A stretch of DNA of 64,000 nt from Symsagittifera roscoffensis (GCF_963678635.1 NC_087062.1:56807970-56871969), one strand, 5' to 3'; shown: positions 22,123-34,512, counted from the first letter of the stretch. The notes: a model not told the origin generated them from the sequence alone. Program-made: numbers and translations.

Positions 22123-24265
22123 ATGAATTGGTTACAAATTCTTCAAAAAGATTTTTAAAAGTCGATAAATAAAGGAAAACTGGAAAATAAACGATCTTTG
22201 CAAAATTAATTTCATGAAACAAAGATAACCCGTCAAGCTATTTTGTTAAAAGCATTTTCGCATCAATAGGAACTAGTAAAATTTATAGCCAAGAGACGCT
22301 AATAAATCTTTCAAATGTCTTGTTTGTTTTTGAAACAGTAAGTTCAAACTTTGAAAAAAAAAGATCATTGATGCCATAAATCTTGCGCTACAATTCGAGG
22401 CATGTGAAGCAACCAAATGGAGGATGAGCATCAGGCATTGAAATTGATTGGATTCCCTTTGTTGTGTTTTTCAGTTTCCTGAACATCAATATAAGGCGGG
22501 AAGATGAATTCTTAAGCACAAACAATCGGAACTAAAACAGAGAATAAGATAAACAGATTTGATTTGATTGTGAGTTGTTTATTCGCTCAATGGGCACAAA
22601 AGCTCACTAGAGCAGGTGGGTAGATTAACGAAAAACTGACAAATATTCTTTTAATGAATCTAAATTTAATATTCGACACAGAGCCAATAATACTCCGCTT
22701 TGCTTACACTATTCTAACAGTTTTTCCACCACTATTTTCTTTTTTCAAATGTCAACTTAGATATAGACTTACAAAACAGCAAAAAATAGAAAAACGGAAG
22801 GTAAATACTATCCCTAGTTATAAGAGTATAAAGTGCTTCAGTCGCGTTACATTCAATTAGGAGCTAAATTAGGAAATGAGAGGCTAAACGGAGGTTGTTT
22901 ATCATAAATTAATCCATTTTACAACAACAGGGTAAGAGGTTTGTTGGATCAAGTCAACTTCCTCCCCCCAGCCCAGATAGACCAAGTTAAGATCTTCCAC
23001 CCAGCATTTAATTCGATTAAATTTGCTAAGAGCTACATGTAAAATCCTCGACTTTGGTTGGCTGAAAAACCTAATTGAGAACCAAGGTAACTACCTCCCC
23101 CCAAACTGCTTGGGGGGGGGGGGGGGGGTTATGTTAACTTTGTCCGGTTTGTTCATCGACTGCACCAACACACGAAGCAATTCTCGCACGTAATACATGT
23201 AAAAGACGAAGACGCTTTTATGCTTGGAAGTCATAAATTCATTAAAACAGAATTAGGTATGGCGGTTCTGTTGAAGGCAAAAAATGTGCTTTATAGCGAG
23301 TTCTGTCCTGAAAAAAAATCAGTTTACAAATCTTATGATACCTTATTGATAAAATCATCGAGACCGTCAATTCTGCCAGCAAAAAAAAATCGAAGCTTGG
23401 GCGACGAGGATCTATTGATTGTTTGAGATAATAATTAACATGAATTGCACTTGAAGTTAGTGTAAAATCACATATGCATGATAGGTATAATAATAACTTA
23501 AGAGTAAGAGGGCCTTAGTCAATATGATAGTCTTCTTGTAAGTGAGAGTTATCTGTCAAGATCTTGCAGAGGATGCATATTTTGCAGGACATTTGAAAAA
23601 TGATGCTTTTTTTGCAAGAATCTTTAAGGAGGTTGGCCATCCACCGCGGCGAACCATTGTTGAATATTTAAGAATATTGCTACATGCAACTTTCCATACT
23701 TTTCCAAACTTCCGAATGCTGCCTGACATTCAAGCAACACACACGGATCGAGATGTGATTTAAGCTAGAAATCTGCTCGATCTATAACAGACACCAAAGA
23801 CGATCAAAAAACCGTCAAAAATGCAAGCTATTTTTGAGATACTGGCTCTCCTGAGCAATTTTAAAAGGAGTTTTGACCGGAAAATGTATTTCCATGTGCG
23901 TGATTATTCTCAATACTTATACTTTTAATTATTTATAGACCGGCCAGTCATAAAAGGATGCCTGAAAGGATTAATCGATGGCCGGTAACCACTGAGCCGA
24001 TATATTTACCTAATTTAACTTTTTGAGGAACTTTGAGCAATTCGAAACTATTTACTATGTAGTTTTATTAAATGAAGTCTCTTTCGGTGACTTCATTTCT
24101 TATATCTAATTTGATAAGGTGTCAAAAAGAACGATTGAGAAAATTGGCAAAGACCATCTCAGCCTGAAAGCAAGAAATAATTTTAAACTTTACATTAATA
24201 TTCGAAAAGGTAATTAGAGATGCTTTCTGCAATCTTTAAAACACTTCTCCCCTAAAAGCAAACAA
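22123..24265. other. Upstream region of the aminopeptidase exon, otherwise non-coding
   Basis: Holds the presumed 5' UTR or promoter of the minus-strand aminopeptidase, with no motif I can assign. A 17-base G run lies at 23112-23128. A short hairpin (AAATGAAGTC / GACTTCATTT) lies at 24070-24098. Plus-strand frames at 23220-23426 and 23542-23763 lack domain or splice support. Confidence 0.4.
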
Positions 24266-24797
24266 GACTGCTCGTATCAATCAGGGCAAAGCCCTGAGTG
24301 TTCCGACTGCCTTTTAAGGTTTATGGAGCAGTAATAACATTAAAAAATTCAATGAAATAAAACAAAAGAATTTTTTTTTCTAAAATGTGAATTTTTTTAA
24401 ATGAAAATCATCCCCCCACACGCCATATAAAGTACAAAAAGATAGATTTCGCTCCTTGTAACAAACCATTTATGGCAAATAAGCTTCTTTTAACCAATTT
24501 GGAACAATTTCTAGGACGGATTAACTCTCCGCTTACGCGTTAATAGCGCAAAATATATCGCGCGTTAATTGTCCCAAATTGGCCAAAATGGCAATCTTTA
24601 AACCCTCGTAACTTCACGAAAAATGATCAGAGGTGGAATATCTTTTCAAATTTAAGCTCAGGAGAACAATACCTTTCGAATGATATAAAAAAATTCCGTC
24701 AAAAATGGCTAGATAAAAAGTCGAAATTTGTCTGAAGAAAAAAAAAAACCCACCCCGAGCACAAATATTCCGTTACTTTCGTATCGAAAGTCGGAAC
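24266..24797 (+). repeat. Family B repeat, copy 3 (full length)
   Basis: The clearest full copy. It starts GACTGCTCGTATCAATCAGG with the palindrome CAGGGCAAAGCCCTG, then GTTCCGACTGCC. The middle contains ATAGATTTCGCTCCTTG, GGCAAATAAGCTTCTTT, TCTCCGCTTACGCGTTAATA and TCGCGCGTTAATTGTCCC. It ends ACTTTCGTATCGAAAGT, CGGAAC. About 530 bp. Confidence 0.7.
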
Positions 24798-27700
24798 AAA
24801 AAGAAACTATTTAATGTTTTAGGGGTACTTGATTTGAGTGAAAACCGGATACAAAGTTCTTCCGACGACCTAATGCTAGCATACCGACGAATTTACTAAA
24901 ATGGCGAGGAACTTTGTATTCGGGTGTGTTTTAGTTTTTTTTTTGATTTTTTCTTTTACTTTCTTATTTCCACGCAAAATAAGTTACTACAAATAATTCT
25001 GGGAATGGGTCGATTGATATATTATATTAAAGCCTTTTCAGTGGTAATTTAAAAAGCAGTCAAAACATTCATGGCTTCGCGTTGATACAAGCAGTTTTGT
25101 TTCAATTCAGTATTCAAACTTCTTTTTGCTACGATTGATGCTTTTGAGGCGTTTATTGTTCCCCGTTTTGAATAAGATAACCATTACACTTAAGTATGAT
25201 GATGTACACTTTTGGATTAATCTTTTTTTTATTTGTAAAGCAGAAATGGTAATGAAACCATTAGTCAAAAAAATAATTAACAAGTATCGAAACCAAAACA
25301 GCAATTTGTTATGCTCAAATTGAACTAAATAGCACACTTGTACTTCAAAAAGGCACGTTTCTTTGCGGTAATTAAAAATTGATATAAAAGCTTGAATGAT
25401 AGTTGGCCGGAAATCATTTCATTTGGAGCAAACTTGTATCAGAATTCCTCATCTGTGTTCTTAAACTATATTGAGCTTCTTAAGAAACGATGGATATGGC
25501 TGAAATTTATAGCTGCATTATATTTAAATATGTTAGGCTCATCCTAAAATTATGCTATGTTTCTGATTGAGTTTGAGTTCAACCGTTTTTTTCTAAGCCA
25601 GAAGACTTTTTTATTGATAAGTCGACTAAATTTACTCAAAATTTCAAGTTTTTTGTTATGGTATTAATTAAATAAAAACTAGTAGTAGTTCCTCTGACTC
25701 AGAAAGTCATTTTCTCCGATATAAGAGACCAAAATGTTTACATAATTCGTCCAAAACTATTACTGAGGTGGAGGCGTATTTTTTTTTTTGGTAAACCTCC
25801 CTCTCCCGCTCCCTCCTGAAAACAAAATATTTCAAAAAATCTTAATTGAATTTTTACCGTAGTTTTGACATTTTGCGGATTTTATAAAAACTGTTTTTGA
25901 CGATATTATTCTGTAGCAACCCGTGCAACATAAAAAATCAAACAATATTTAGTTAATTTTTTGGTTTGAGTCTCGATTTTTATAAACTTCAGAAAACTGA
26001 TTCGAAAGCATGCAAGAGAGTTAGTGAAAAAAAAAGACTTCATGCCGTCATCACACTTCCTCATCTTGGTTTTTAAAAATGATATCCAGGATAACTTAAG
26101 TTAAGTTTTGTTTATTTTGAATTAGCAAATTAGAAAACATAGTTCTGGTATATCTTGTCAATGAACGACTTTTGGTTACTTTTCAAACTAGCAAATTTTC
26201 TTTGATTAGCTGAAACTATTTTCTGTTCGATTATAATCTAATATATTGGCATGTTTTTTTGAGAGTCAAAACTGTGTAGAGGTGTAAATTTTATTGGTAC
26301 TCAAAAAAAAACATACAAATTCTTAGAGCCGCCCAGAAAATCTCAAAAATAATCGGAGAAAACGAGATTGAATTGAAAAAACTGTAAGGAAAACTTAACT
26401 CTTTTGTGCCTCTTGTATGGATCTTAAATACTGTTGCGCCAGAAGTTTTTCACAGGAAACGTGGTTTTTACTAGAATTTCATTTAGAAATTAGCGCTTTT
26501 TACTCATTAGTTAATTACTCTTTGGGCAGTTTTCAACATCTAATTTTTTGCCGTGCCGAGAAAAATCAAACAATTCTTTTTAAAAAATAATTTTTCCATG
26601 TATTTTCTAATATTATGTTGTGCATTTCCTAATGTTATTTATAATGTGCTGAAAAGGATGCATTGACTTTTCAATCTTAATCATTCAGTCATGGTCGACA
26701 AATTTTAAACATTCATTAAGAAAAAACATTCCTTTTTCGGCCAAAACAACAAAAAAAATCAGAGAAATGCTCATCAAATTGGGCTAAAAGGAGTTAATGT
26801 TAACATACCTGTTTTTGATAAAGACAAAAAGTGACAATAAAACAAACAATATTCGTTAATAAGCGATACTTGAAATCAAGAGAGGTTTGTGAGTAGTTTG
26901 TTTCAAAGCTTTCCCACTTTCTTTGATGGTAAACGGTGCAAAAATACCAGGCAAAGTGGTGTTAAAGATAAAATTGTGGAACCAACTTGAGGCATATAGT
27001 AGTATAGACCACCAATAGAGCACCAATTCTCCTCTCGCTCTCTCGCTCTCTTTTCCTTTGCCGCGCTTTGTTTCTGTCTAAGTGCGGGGACAAAGGTGAA
27101 ATAAGGGCCAGATGTAAAAGCGTGAAATGATGTAAGAATTTGAAAAATCAAAAGAAGCAGTCTTCCAGTCTGCTGTAATTTGGCGCCTAGAAGCCTTTTC
27201 CAATTCCTACAATTTTTCTCAACTCTCAAATCGGACGACTGGTTTTGAAGATATTACAATAGATGTGTAATTAGCCGTGTGTTATAAGAAGATCGGCGGC
27301 TCTTTGACCTGAAAAATTGGAAGAAAAATTGCTATTTACTCCAATAACGACATGGATTTACATCATTGAAGATGGTACAATTTCTGGATTTGTTATAATT
27401 TGCCATTTTCTGATTCGATAGAAAAAACCATGGCGATGTTGTAGTTTCTTCAGTGGTTGAAAGAATAGAAATAAAATTTAAAACCCTTATGGCATCGGGT
27501 ATTGAAAAAGTGTGTAGAACTAAAGAATTATACATGCAAACTACTGCCCGAATCTTTAATGAAAACAATCAATTCTAGCCTTTTCACACCTTTTTATTGT
27601 TAACTAAAAATTATTACTGAAGAACAAATAAATTAGACATCCGAGTTTATTCAAAACGAGGCTACAGAAAGTTTTATTTTGGTTTTTTGATTGATAAAAA

Positions 27701-28317
27701 CAAATTGGGAACCATCCAATTATAAATTTCTTTCCAATTAAAGGGAAAATGAAGACAATGCTGATAAAAAAATGAAGTCAAAATCAGTTTAACCTCCCGT
27801 CTCTTTTCAAATTAATATCAAAATTCCATATATGGACGCTTAAATTCGTCAATTGGGGAAGATAACAAGCATTGGTGAAAAACTTCACAAAAAGAGGGAA
27901 ACAGAAAATTAAGTTTTTTTTTCTGATAATTGCTGTTAATTTTTTAATTTTTTCGAACTCCATTAACTTTGTTTCGTTGTTGAATTAAAAATTGAGAAAA
28001 CAATTTAGTTGTTTTGACCTATATGTTTTGAATTCAGCGTTTTTCATTTCAGTAAGGAAAAATAAAGAGAAGCTTTTCTTTATTCAAAACGACAACAAAG
28101 TTTTTTTTCTAAAAACAGGCCCCATATGAAATTTAGCTTACCTCTAATGCACAACACAAAAACAATAAGAAAAGTTTTCAGAAAATGTTTTCGTCAAAAT
28201 TTGAAAGCCCAATGTTTTCTTTCAGAATATTTTAATAAAATGGCTAAAAAAGTTTTTGCTTGATTTTGCCAAACTCTAGCTTGATTTTATCAAACGGCTA
28301 TTTCTTTCAATAAAAAA
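24798..28317. other. Non-coding stretch, no gene recognised
   Basis: AT-rich sequence with a family C-like end fragment near 24811-24870. A GC-richer patch at 26900-27230 has a CT-repeat (TCTCGCTCTCTCGCTCTC, around 27036). It contains a 108-codon minus-strand frame with a hydrophobic stretch (GRLLLLIFQILTSF) but no recognised domain. It could be a promoter or 5' exon region, but I cannot support a gene. Confidence 0.35.
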
Positions 28318-28632
28318 TGAAGTATTATACTCCATCATACTCCATCAAGCTAACAACCCGCTTATTTGTAAGTATTGAAACTACTTGTAGTTTCAACACC
28401 AGAACAATTTGAATTAAACTTAGAATACAGTTGTTCTCATTCTGGAACTAACTCGCGCAAACCGGTTTACACTAGATCTATTGAGACTAGGAGATATAAG
28501 AGTAAGATTAAGATTGATATTAGACTAAGAAATTGCACGAATCTATCCGGCCGAAAATAAGATAGCGTGACGAGCAGACGGTGTACCTTATCTGAAATTA
28601 CTCTATGAGTATAGTACTTAATACATAACTCA
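28318..28632 (+). mobile_element. Diverged solo LTR related to the 17.7-kb element
   Basis: Begins TGAAGTATTATACTCC and ends TACATAACTCA, matching the TG...CA form of the large element's LTR. It shares CTAACAACCC.CTTATTTGTA, the TATAAGAGTAAGATTA promoter-like block, and an unbroken 53-bp identity (28535-28587 with 37331-37383). The 5' third is shorter and diverged. No internal element sequence follows, and no target duplication is evident at the boundaries I chose. It is therefore an older or subfamily solo LTR with approximate ends. Confidence 0.75.
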
Positions 28633-28884
28633 TAATTACGTGTTTTGTGTTTTTGTATTCTACTTTTCTTTTTTTTTGTCCCTGAAAATTGTCTCAGTTG
28701 ATTTATTAAGAGAACGAATATATTTTTGTGTTGTTTTCCTAAGCAGCGTGGTGCCCGCAAGAACAAATTTGCCAAGGAAGACTCAGAAACTGTTTGTTTA
28801 CATCACTTCGAAATTAAAAATGAAATTTTTTTGGCATGAAATAAAACTTATAATTTAATTTCAATGCACATCTCAATTTGGAAA

Positions 28885-29265
28885 TATTGGCGGCGGGGCG
28901 GGGGATTTTCAAAAAAAACTTGAAATTTTTCTTGACTTTTATTAGGTCGACCAAATTGGTTTTTTGAGCTCTCCCAAATCACTCTAAAGACCCTATTTTG
29001 ACCCAAATTTTCTGCGCCGCGGGCAACTGTTTCAAAAAACAGTCCAAAAAGGCGTTTTTGGGCACTTTTTGGAAAATTTTGACCAAAAAATTGCGTTTTT
29101 CGGCGCGCGCTGTAGCCTCAAAGTTAGTATATATTAGCGCCTTTAGAAAAATTTGAAGGTCAGTCATCCAAAAGTGAATATCTCAATATAGTACAAAGGG
29201 GGACCCTTTGAGTCGGCAGGGGGCCGAATCCCTGAGGAGGGGGCGTCCCCCCAAAAAAAAATCCG
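28885..29265 (+). repeat. Family A repeat, copy 7
   Basis: Starts near GGCGGGGCGGGGGAT and contains TAGGTCGACCAAATTGG, GAGCTCTCCCAAATCA, CTGCGCCGCGGGC, TTGCGTTTTTCGGCGCGCGC, TTAGTATATATTAGCGCC, GGTCAGTCATCC and GGGGGCCGAATCCCTGAGGA. It ends in a C/A-rich tract. Confidence 0.6.
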
Positions 29266-29809
29266 GTACGGTTTGAGTGACCTCGTGTGAAGTTCTCTTT
29301 TCAGCAATCTTTAATTTATGCTAATTTTGCAACATCTATGATTTTGAAATAACTTTGCAAAAATGCAGAAAAAGGACGGCAATATCTCATTTAGAACCAC
29401 CGCCTTTCGAAGAAAGAGAAGAAATTGTGGAAATTGTTCCACCTTTCGAAGAAAGTAGGAATATACATGCCTGGGGTGGTTTTTTATTCAAACCAATTTT
29501 TTATCGGTCTGAATAAAAAACTGAATTAAGGCAAAGCTAATTGGCCTTATTAATTCCACGCACGCCTCAAATTTCAAAACTTCAAGGTTGATATTAGGTT
29601 GAAACTTCATGGTTTGTCAATATATCATTCAAACAAAAGCTAATCGAGACCAATTAATGGGCAGTAGGAACGCTTAGGATTTTGTTTGTTATATGAAGTT
29701 GCTTTGTCGTTTATTATGTAGGCCCATGTGAACAATCTTCCCTCTATTTTGATATAGGAGGGAAATATTCACTTGGTCCAATTTGTGGCCCACCCAATAA
29801 CAAGATCTT

Positions 29810-29912
29810 GGAAAAAATTGCAAAGGTAACATGCAAGATTATGCAAGATATAAAAGACCTTGGCATGATTTTGAATCCTGAATATGATCTTGCCAGGATT
29901 TTCCAAGATCTT
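29810..29912. repeat. Short inverted repeat (CAAGATCTTGG type)
   Basis: CAAGATCTTGGAAAA near 29811 and TTTTCCAAGATCTTG near 29897 are exact inverse complements. The interior is full of CAAGAT and ATCTTG words and can fold on itself. Confidence 0.55.
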
Positions 29913-30002
29913 GAAAATTTTTTTGAAAGCGCAGCTGCTAAAGAAGTGGCAACTGCATGCAAACCTGATTACTGAAGTAGCTACTACTGATGGCTCATCT
30001 CA

Positions 30003-30352
30003 GGGCGGATCTGGGATTTTCTCGAGGGGGGGGGGTTTCAAAAAAATTAGTTATTGAAAATTTTGACGACCTTTCTTTTAGGTCGTCCTCTCGTCCAAAT
30101 TGATTTTCCGCGCTCTCCTAAAGCACTAAAAAGACGCTGTTTTGGCCAAATTTTCTGCGCCACAGGCAATTTTTTTGGCGCGCGCTCCCCCTCAAAGTTA
30201 GTATATATTGGCGCCAAAGGCGCCTTTAGAAAAATTTTACGGTCAGTCGGCCGAAAATGGATTTCTTAAAAAGTACCAAAGGGGAGACCCTCTGGGTCGG
30301 CAAGGGGTCGAATCCCTGAAAGGGGGGCGTCCCCCCCTAAATCCGCCCCTGG
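30003..30352 (+). repeat. Family A repeat, copy 8 (both ends present)
   Basis: The left end CAGGGCGGATCTGGGATTT and right end CCTAAATCCGCCCCTG are inverted complements over about 12 bases. The interior has TAGGTCGTCC, TTTTCTGCGCCACAGGC, GGCGCGCGCTCCCCCTC, TTAGTATATATTGGCGCCAA, GGTCAGTCGGCC and GGGGTCGAATCCCTGAAAG. This copy defines the element at about 350 bp. Confidence 0.7.
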
Positions 30353-30720
30353 CTCATCTAATTCCACGCTCTGTGAGATGTCCTAGTTAAAGAAGAGGAG
30401 CTTTATTTGAAGCGGAATTTTTTCAATTGTTCTACCTGAGAACTGTCTTAAATTGAAAATTGAAACCTTAGCCCTTTTAAACCAAAAAAGGCCGCAACCT
30501 AGTTTCAATTCGCAAATCAAATTGGTTCAGATCAGCATCGTGGCAACTGTTAGAAACGCAGAACTGAAAAAGTGATCAAACATCGTCATGTCTATAGTCA
30601 TTATCGAAATTACCAAAACTGGGAATCAATCTTTTAGCAAGCCAATCTCATAGCAGAAAAAGTGAAAATAAGTTTTTTAGCGGGCCAAAGTGATGTAACC
30701 AACGCATAATTGATTAACAG

Positions 30721-30909
30721 GTGGAAAAAGACGTTATCTTTTGGGTGAAGTTTTCCTATTTAAGACAAATATCTCACGATTTAACAACAACACTACCAAC
30801 TTCAAAAAAAGAAATGGTTCAATTAGCGGGGGAAAAATTAAATGCAAAATCACTCGCGCCAAATCTTAGCGCATCGGAGAGCAAGCAGTCGCTACTTTCC
30901 ATTGCCTAA
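30721..30909 (+). CDS. Possible terminal coding exon, unidentified
   Basis: A frame opens directly after a candidate acceptor (AATTGATTAACAG, ending 30720) and runs 62 codons to TAA at 30907-30909. The C-terminal part, EMVQLAGEKLNAKSLAPNLS followed by ASESKQSLLSIA, has a protein-like composition unlike the surrounding sequence. No family is recognised and no upstream partner exon was found, so this may be chance. Confidence 0.3.
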   Translation: MEKDVIFWVKFSYLRQISHDLTTTLPTSKKEMVQLAGEKLNAKSLAPNLSASESKQSLLSIA

Positions 30910-30956
30910 TAATTTGAAGGTAGTGTTCTGAGTTGCTAATTCTTTTGCGTCTGCTA

Positions 30957-31150
30957 AAAGATCGGTCCGCTAAAAAACCGTTCGGTTGAAATTCCTCGGT
31001 CTGCTGAAAGATCAGCGCTCCGCTAAAAAAACAGGTCTGCTGAAGATCGGTCTGCTATTAAACCAAGAAATGCCTTAAAAAATAAGCAAACTTGATAGGC
31101 AGAAATACCCTAGTCGGCAGAAATATCTTAGTCGGCAGAAATACCTATTA
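30957..31150 (+). repeat. Degenerate short direct repeats
   Basis: First part: several copies of a GATCGGTC(T/C)GCTAAAA-like word. Second part: three copies of AGTCGGCAGAAATA-like words. Unit length is about 13-17 bp with many changes. Confidence 0.5.
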
Positions 31151-32069
31151 AATTAGGCAAGCAATTCCATGCCAATGAAATGAAATTTGACCGATTGCAA
31201 ACTAAGGATTATGTCAGCTGAAAGGCATAAGAAAAATCTGAAACGATTTGAAAAATTGGAAAAAAAAATTATTTGAGATCTGCGCGAACTGTACGACAAA
31301 ACTTGGCTAGTCTTGCAAATTGGCGTTTTCTGCTATATCTATCTTTCATTTTGTTCAAAAACCTTTTAGCGAATAGTAACGTCTAACAATTCTGATTGAT
31401 TAAAAGTTTTCCATCATTCGGTCCCTGAATCATGAGAACACCCCCTTCACCAAGTCACACCTATCTCATCGATGGCTAACGTAACCTCAGAAGAACAAAA
31501 CTACAGGAATAAGGAAAAACATAGATTGTTCCGACTGGTTTTTAACATCAAAAAACTGTAAACGAGATGACGAAACAATCCAAAATATTTTTTGTTAGTT
31601 TTATCATTTTTCTTTAAATGGCTTCTTTGAAAAGTCAAAATTTGTCTTAACAAAAGAGCCACGACAAGCACAAACATTCAATTAAATTCTGAAAAATGAC
31701 ACTAAATGCTTGCAAACTAATTTTCTTCTAAATTATATAACTGTAGGTCTGTACGAGACAGTAGTATAAGACACGAGATTTTGGCAGCCATAGAAAAAAG
31801 TTGTCAGCTGAATTTTATCTATGACACTTTTTGAAAAAAAATCAGCGTTTCTTCATCGAAAATTCGTTAACATTTGAGTTAACCATAGTTGTCTCTGATA
31901 TGATCTCCGGTCAAATTAAACAAGTTTCGGCCAGCCAGATTTTTAAACGATACTGAATGTTGCAGCGCAAATATAAAACAATAGTACAAATGCATATACA
32001 CTCAAATGTAAGCGAGAGTATAAGTGCATATAAAGTTGAACCAAAATGTAAATGCATATAGGGACAGTA
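31151..32069. other. Non-coding stretch
   Basis: No gene or clear repeat family except three AATG(T/C)A...GCATATA words around 31990-32060, just before the tRNA-like segment. Confidence 0.4.
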
Positions 32070-32140
32070 GCCAAACGTATACGTGGTGCGTCCCGGCGGG
32101 TTCGGCGCCGGTTCGAATCCCGACTAGGTCATTTCCTTTC
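32070..32140 (+). repeat. tRNA-like SINE head or degraded tRNA-like sequence
   Basis: Contains a B-box-like GGTTCGAATCCC preceded by a GC-rich arm (CGTCCCGGCGGGTTCGGCGCC). The A-box is poor. It resembles the tRNA-derived heads at 56.0 and 61.1 kb more than a functional tRNA. Confidence 0.35.
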
Positions 32141-32410
32141 TAGAACTCAAATATGCAGCGAACTTGATGGGATGCTCTGTAACCCGGTTCGATCCCCCCC
32201 AAAACCTATTTTAACCGTCTTTTCGCTCTAATTTGGTTCAGCTTGCTTTGAGTTATGCAGTTTTTTGTGGCTGATGTTACCGATGTTAACAATAAAAAAA
32301 GTTTGTTATGAAATATCATTATGACCGAGTTATTTTGCCGATAAAATGCTCGAATTAAATTGTTTGAAATTCGATATTTTTACAATCCGTGGAGATTGAG
32401 GCGCACATTT

Positions 32411-32714
32411 TGGCGCCCCACAAGGGACAACGAAGTCCGAAGTTATTCACGAATCTCCACAAAGGACACGATATTCAAGGATTCGCACAAGGACCTCGAA
32501 TTCTTCACCCACAACAGATCTGACAGTTAAGCCAGATGAAGTCAAGCAGATCTCTTTCAAGTTCTTTCCTATCCATACAGATGTATCTCGAAAACTCGAC
32601 ATCTCATCAGTACACCTGCAACTTGCTCAGAGTGACAAGCGACACGCAGTGTTAACTTGGACGGGCAATCTGTCACAGGCAGAAACATTCATTTCATTGG
32701 GTCAAGTTCCAGAA
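32411..32714 (+). mobile_element. Fragment of a second LTR retroelement: PBS-like site and open frame into the gap
   Basis: TGGCGCCCCACAAGGGAC at 32411-32428 has the form of a tRNA-Lys-type primer-binding site. It is preceded by ACATTT, as expected just after an LTR end. From about 32399 a frame is open to the gap at 32715, about 105 codons. It holds VKPDEVKQISFKFFPI and LDISSVHLQLAQSDKRHAVL, an unrecognised, possibly gag-like product. It is unrelated in sequence to the large element. The assembly gap cuts the frame, and repeats of this kind often cause such gaps. The presumed 5' LTR boundary (left of 32408) was not located. Confidence 0.45.
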
Positions 32715-32914
32715 NNNNNNNNNNNNNNNNNNNNNNNNNNNNNNNNNNNNNNNNNNNNNNNNNNNNNNNNNNNNNNNNNNNNNNNNNNNNNNNNNNNNNN
32801 NNNNNNNNNNNNNNNNNNNNNNNNNNNNNNNNNNNNNNNNNNNNNNNNNNNNNNNNNNNNNNNNNNNNNNNNNNNNNNNNNNNNNNNNNNNNNNNNNNNN
32901 NNNNNNNNNNNNNN
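32715..32914. other. Assembly gap (200 N)
   Basis: Exactly 200 unknown bases, a round number typical of a scaffold join of unspecified size. Frames crossing it are artefacts. Confidence 0.95.
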
Positions 32915-33034
32915 AAAAACATCCATAGAACGCAACCACCCATGAAGCCAAAAATAACACGCAAAATCACGAAATGTCGGCAATTCAATTTTTCCCGGAC
33001 ATTTTTCTTTCGATTTGAAATCAAAAAACGGTCC

Positions 33035-33115
33035 AGCCATGTTTCAAACCACATATCTTAAGGCTCAAAGGCAATCGCAATACCTCTGGACAAAATGGGA
33101 AGGGTTTTGGCATTT
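33035..33115 (-). repeat. tRNA-derived SINE head, minus strand
   Basis: On the minus strand it reads GTCCAGAGGTATTGCGATTG (A-box-like), CCTTTGAGCCTTAAG, then a degraded B-box and GGCTGGACCG. It is the same head as at 61.1 kb (GGCTTAGAGGTAACGC, GCGCCTTAAG, GGTTCGAACCCCGGCTGG). Confidence 0.5.
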
Positions 33116-33681
33116 TTTAAGGCTCGCTAAAATTAGGTTCGCTCATTGGATTAAAGAAAAGTTGTCTGCGGGAAAAAAATTGAAAAAAACTTTGTCTGTA
33201 AGTTATCAGAGTAGATATAGCTAACACTGCTGTTTGTTATTCATAACCATTAAAAAGCAACTAAACTGCACAAAAAAATACTCAAGAATTGAAAAGATAC
33301 GACAAAATTGGCGAAAATCAAACTGCTTTTAAAGCACAACATGCTTAAGCAACCATTTCCCAATGAGCAAATTTATTGAATTTGAACTTAGCATTGAACA
33401 TTTGTTGGAAGTTGTTAACTAGCCAACCTGTAACTCCAATTTATCTGAAGTTGTTGACTAGTGGCTACTGTGAGGTAATGACTTAATCAAATTTTCAATA
33501 ATCAACCAACGTGCTCTATCAAGTTGGGCAACAACTACTCCAGCCATGTTTTTTTAAAGTTTTTACAAATATCCGTGAAAACTCAAAATCAATCCACTGT
33601 TTACTCACTCGTTTTTGGGTACAAGGCTTGAATTTGGGCTCCTAGAAAAACAATGTTTGATCAGTTCAATATGTGTGTAAT

Positions 33682-34208
33682 TGTTCCTACTTTCGATACG
33701 AAAGTAATGGAAAATTTGTGCTCGCGGTGGTTTTTTTTTTCTTCAGACAAATTTCGACTTTTTAACTAGCCATTTTTGACAAAAACTTTCAATATCGTTC
33801 AAAAAAAATTGTTATCCTGAGCCTAAATTTGAAAAATATTTCACCTGTGATCATTTTTCGTAAAGTTATAGGGGTTTAAATATTGCCATTTCGGCCGATT
33901 TGGGACAATTAACGCGCGATATATTTCGCGCTTTAACGTGTAAGCGGAGATTTAATTCGTCTTAGAAATCGTTCCAAATTAGTTGAAAGAAGCTTGTTTG
34001 CCATAACTGATGTGTTACAAGGAGCGAAATCTATCCTTTGGTATGTTATATGGCGCGTGGGGGCATGATTTTCTTTAAAAAAATTCAAATTTTAGGGGGG
34101 GGGAAATTTCATTTTTTTTTTTTAATTTAATTTTTAAATGTTATTACTGCTTCATAAACCTTAAAAGGCAGTCGGAACATTCAGGGCTTTGCCCTGATAC
34201 GAGCAGTC
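33682..34208 (-). repeat. Family B repeat, copy 4 (inverted, full length)
   Basis: The minus-strand orientation of the full copy at 24266-24797. It starts TGTTCCTACTTTCGATACG and ends CTGCCTTTTAAGG-type inverse, GTCGGAACATTCAGGGCTTT and GCCCTGATACGAGCAGTC. Confidence 0.7.
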
Positions 34209-34512
34209 TTGTTAGTTTTTTTCCTCGTTTTGTTAGCACAATGAATCTTAGCTTTTGTTCCAAAATGACTATTCAAAAACACAATGATGTGCACCTATGC
34301 ACTTGAAAATGAAAAGCATGAGATTCGTTCACTAATAATGGTATCCGTAACGAGTATTTTCGCCTCAGAAATTAAGTTGCTTTTCATGAGAAATAGGTAT
34401 CATTGTACCAAAGGCTTGTATTAAAAGCTTTCTTACGCAGTGATAACACGAAAAAATTAAATGCAAAAAGGAAATAAGATGAAAGAAATGTTGTAAAAAA
34501 AATTGAGAAAAA

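Noticed and set aside
26903-27229. 108-codon minus-strand frame next to a CT-repeat
   Set aside because: It has a hydrophobic stretch but no recognisable family. It could equally be promoter or 5' UTR sequence, so it was not called as a gene.
31990-32060. CRISPR-like direct repeats (GCATATA words)
   Set aside because: Too short, irregular and few. CRISPR arrays are not expected in animal nuclear DNA.
32649-33061. Open frames on both strands crossing 32715-32914
   Set aside because: They exist only because the gap of N has no stops.
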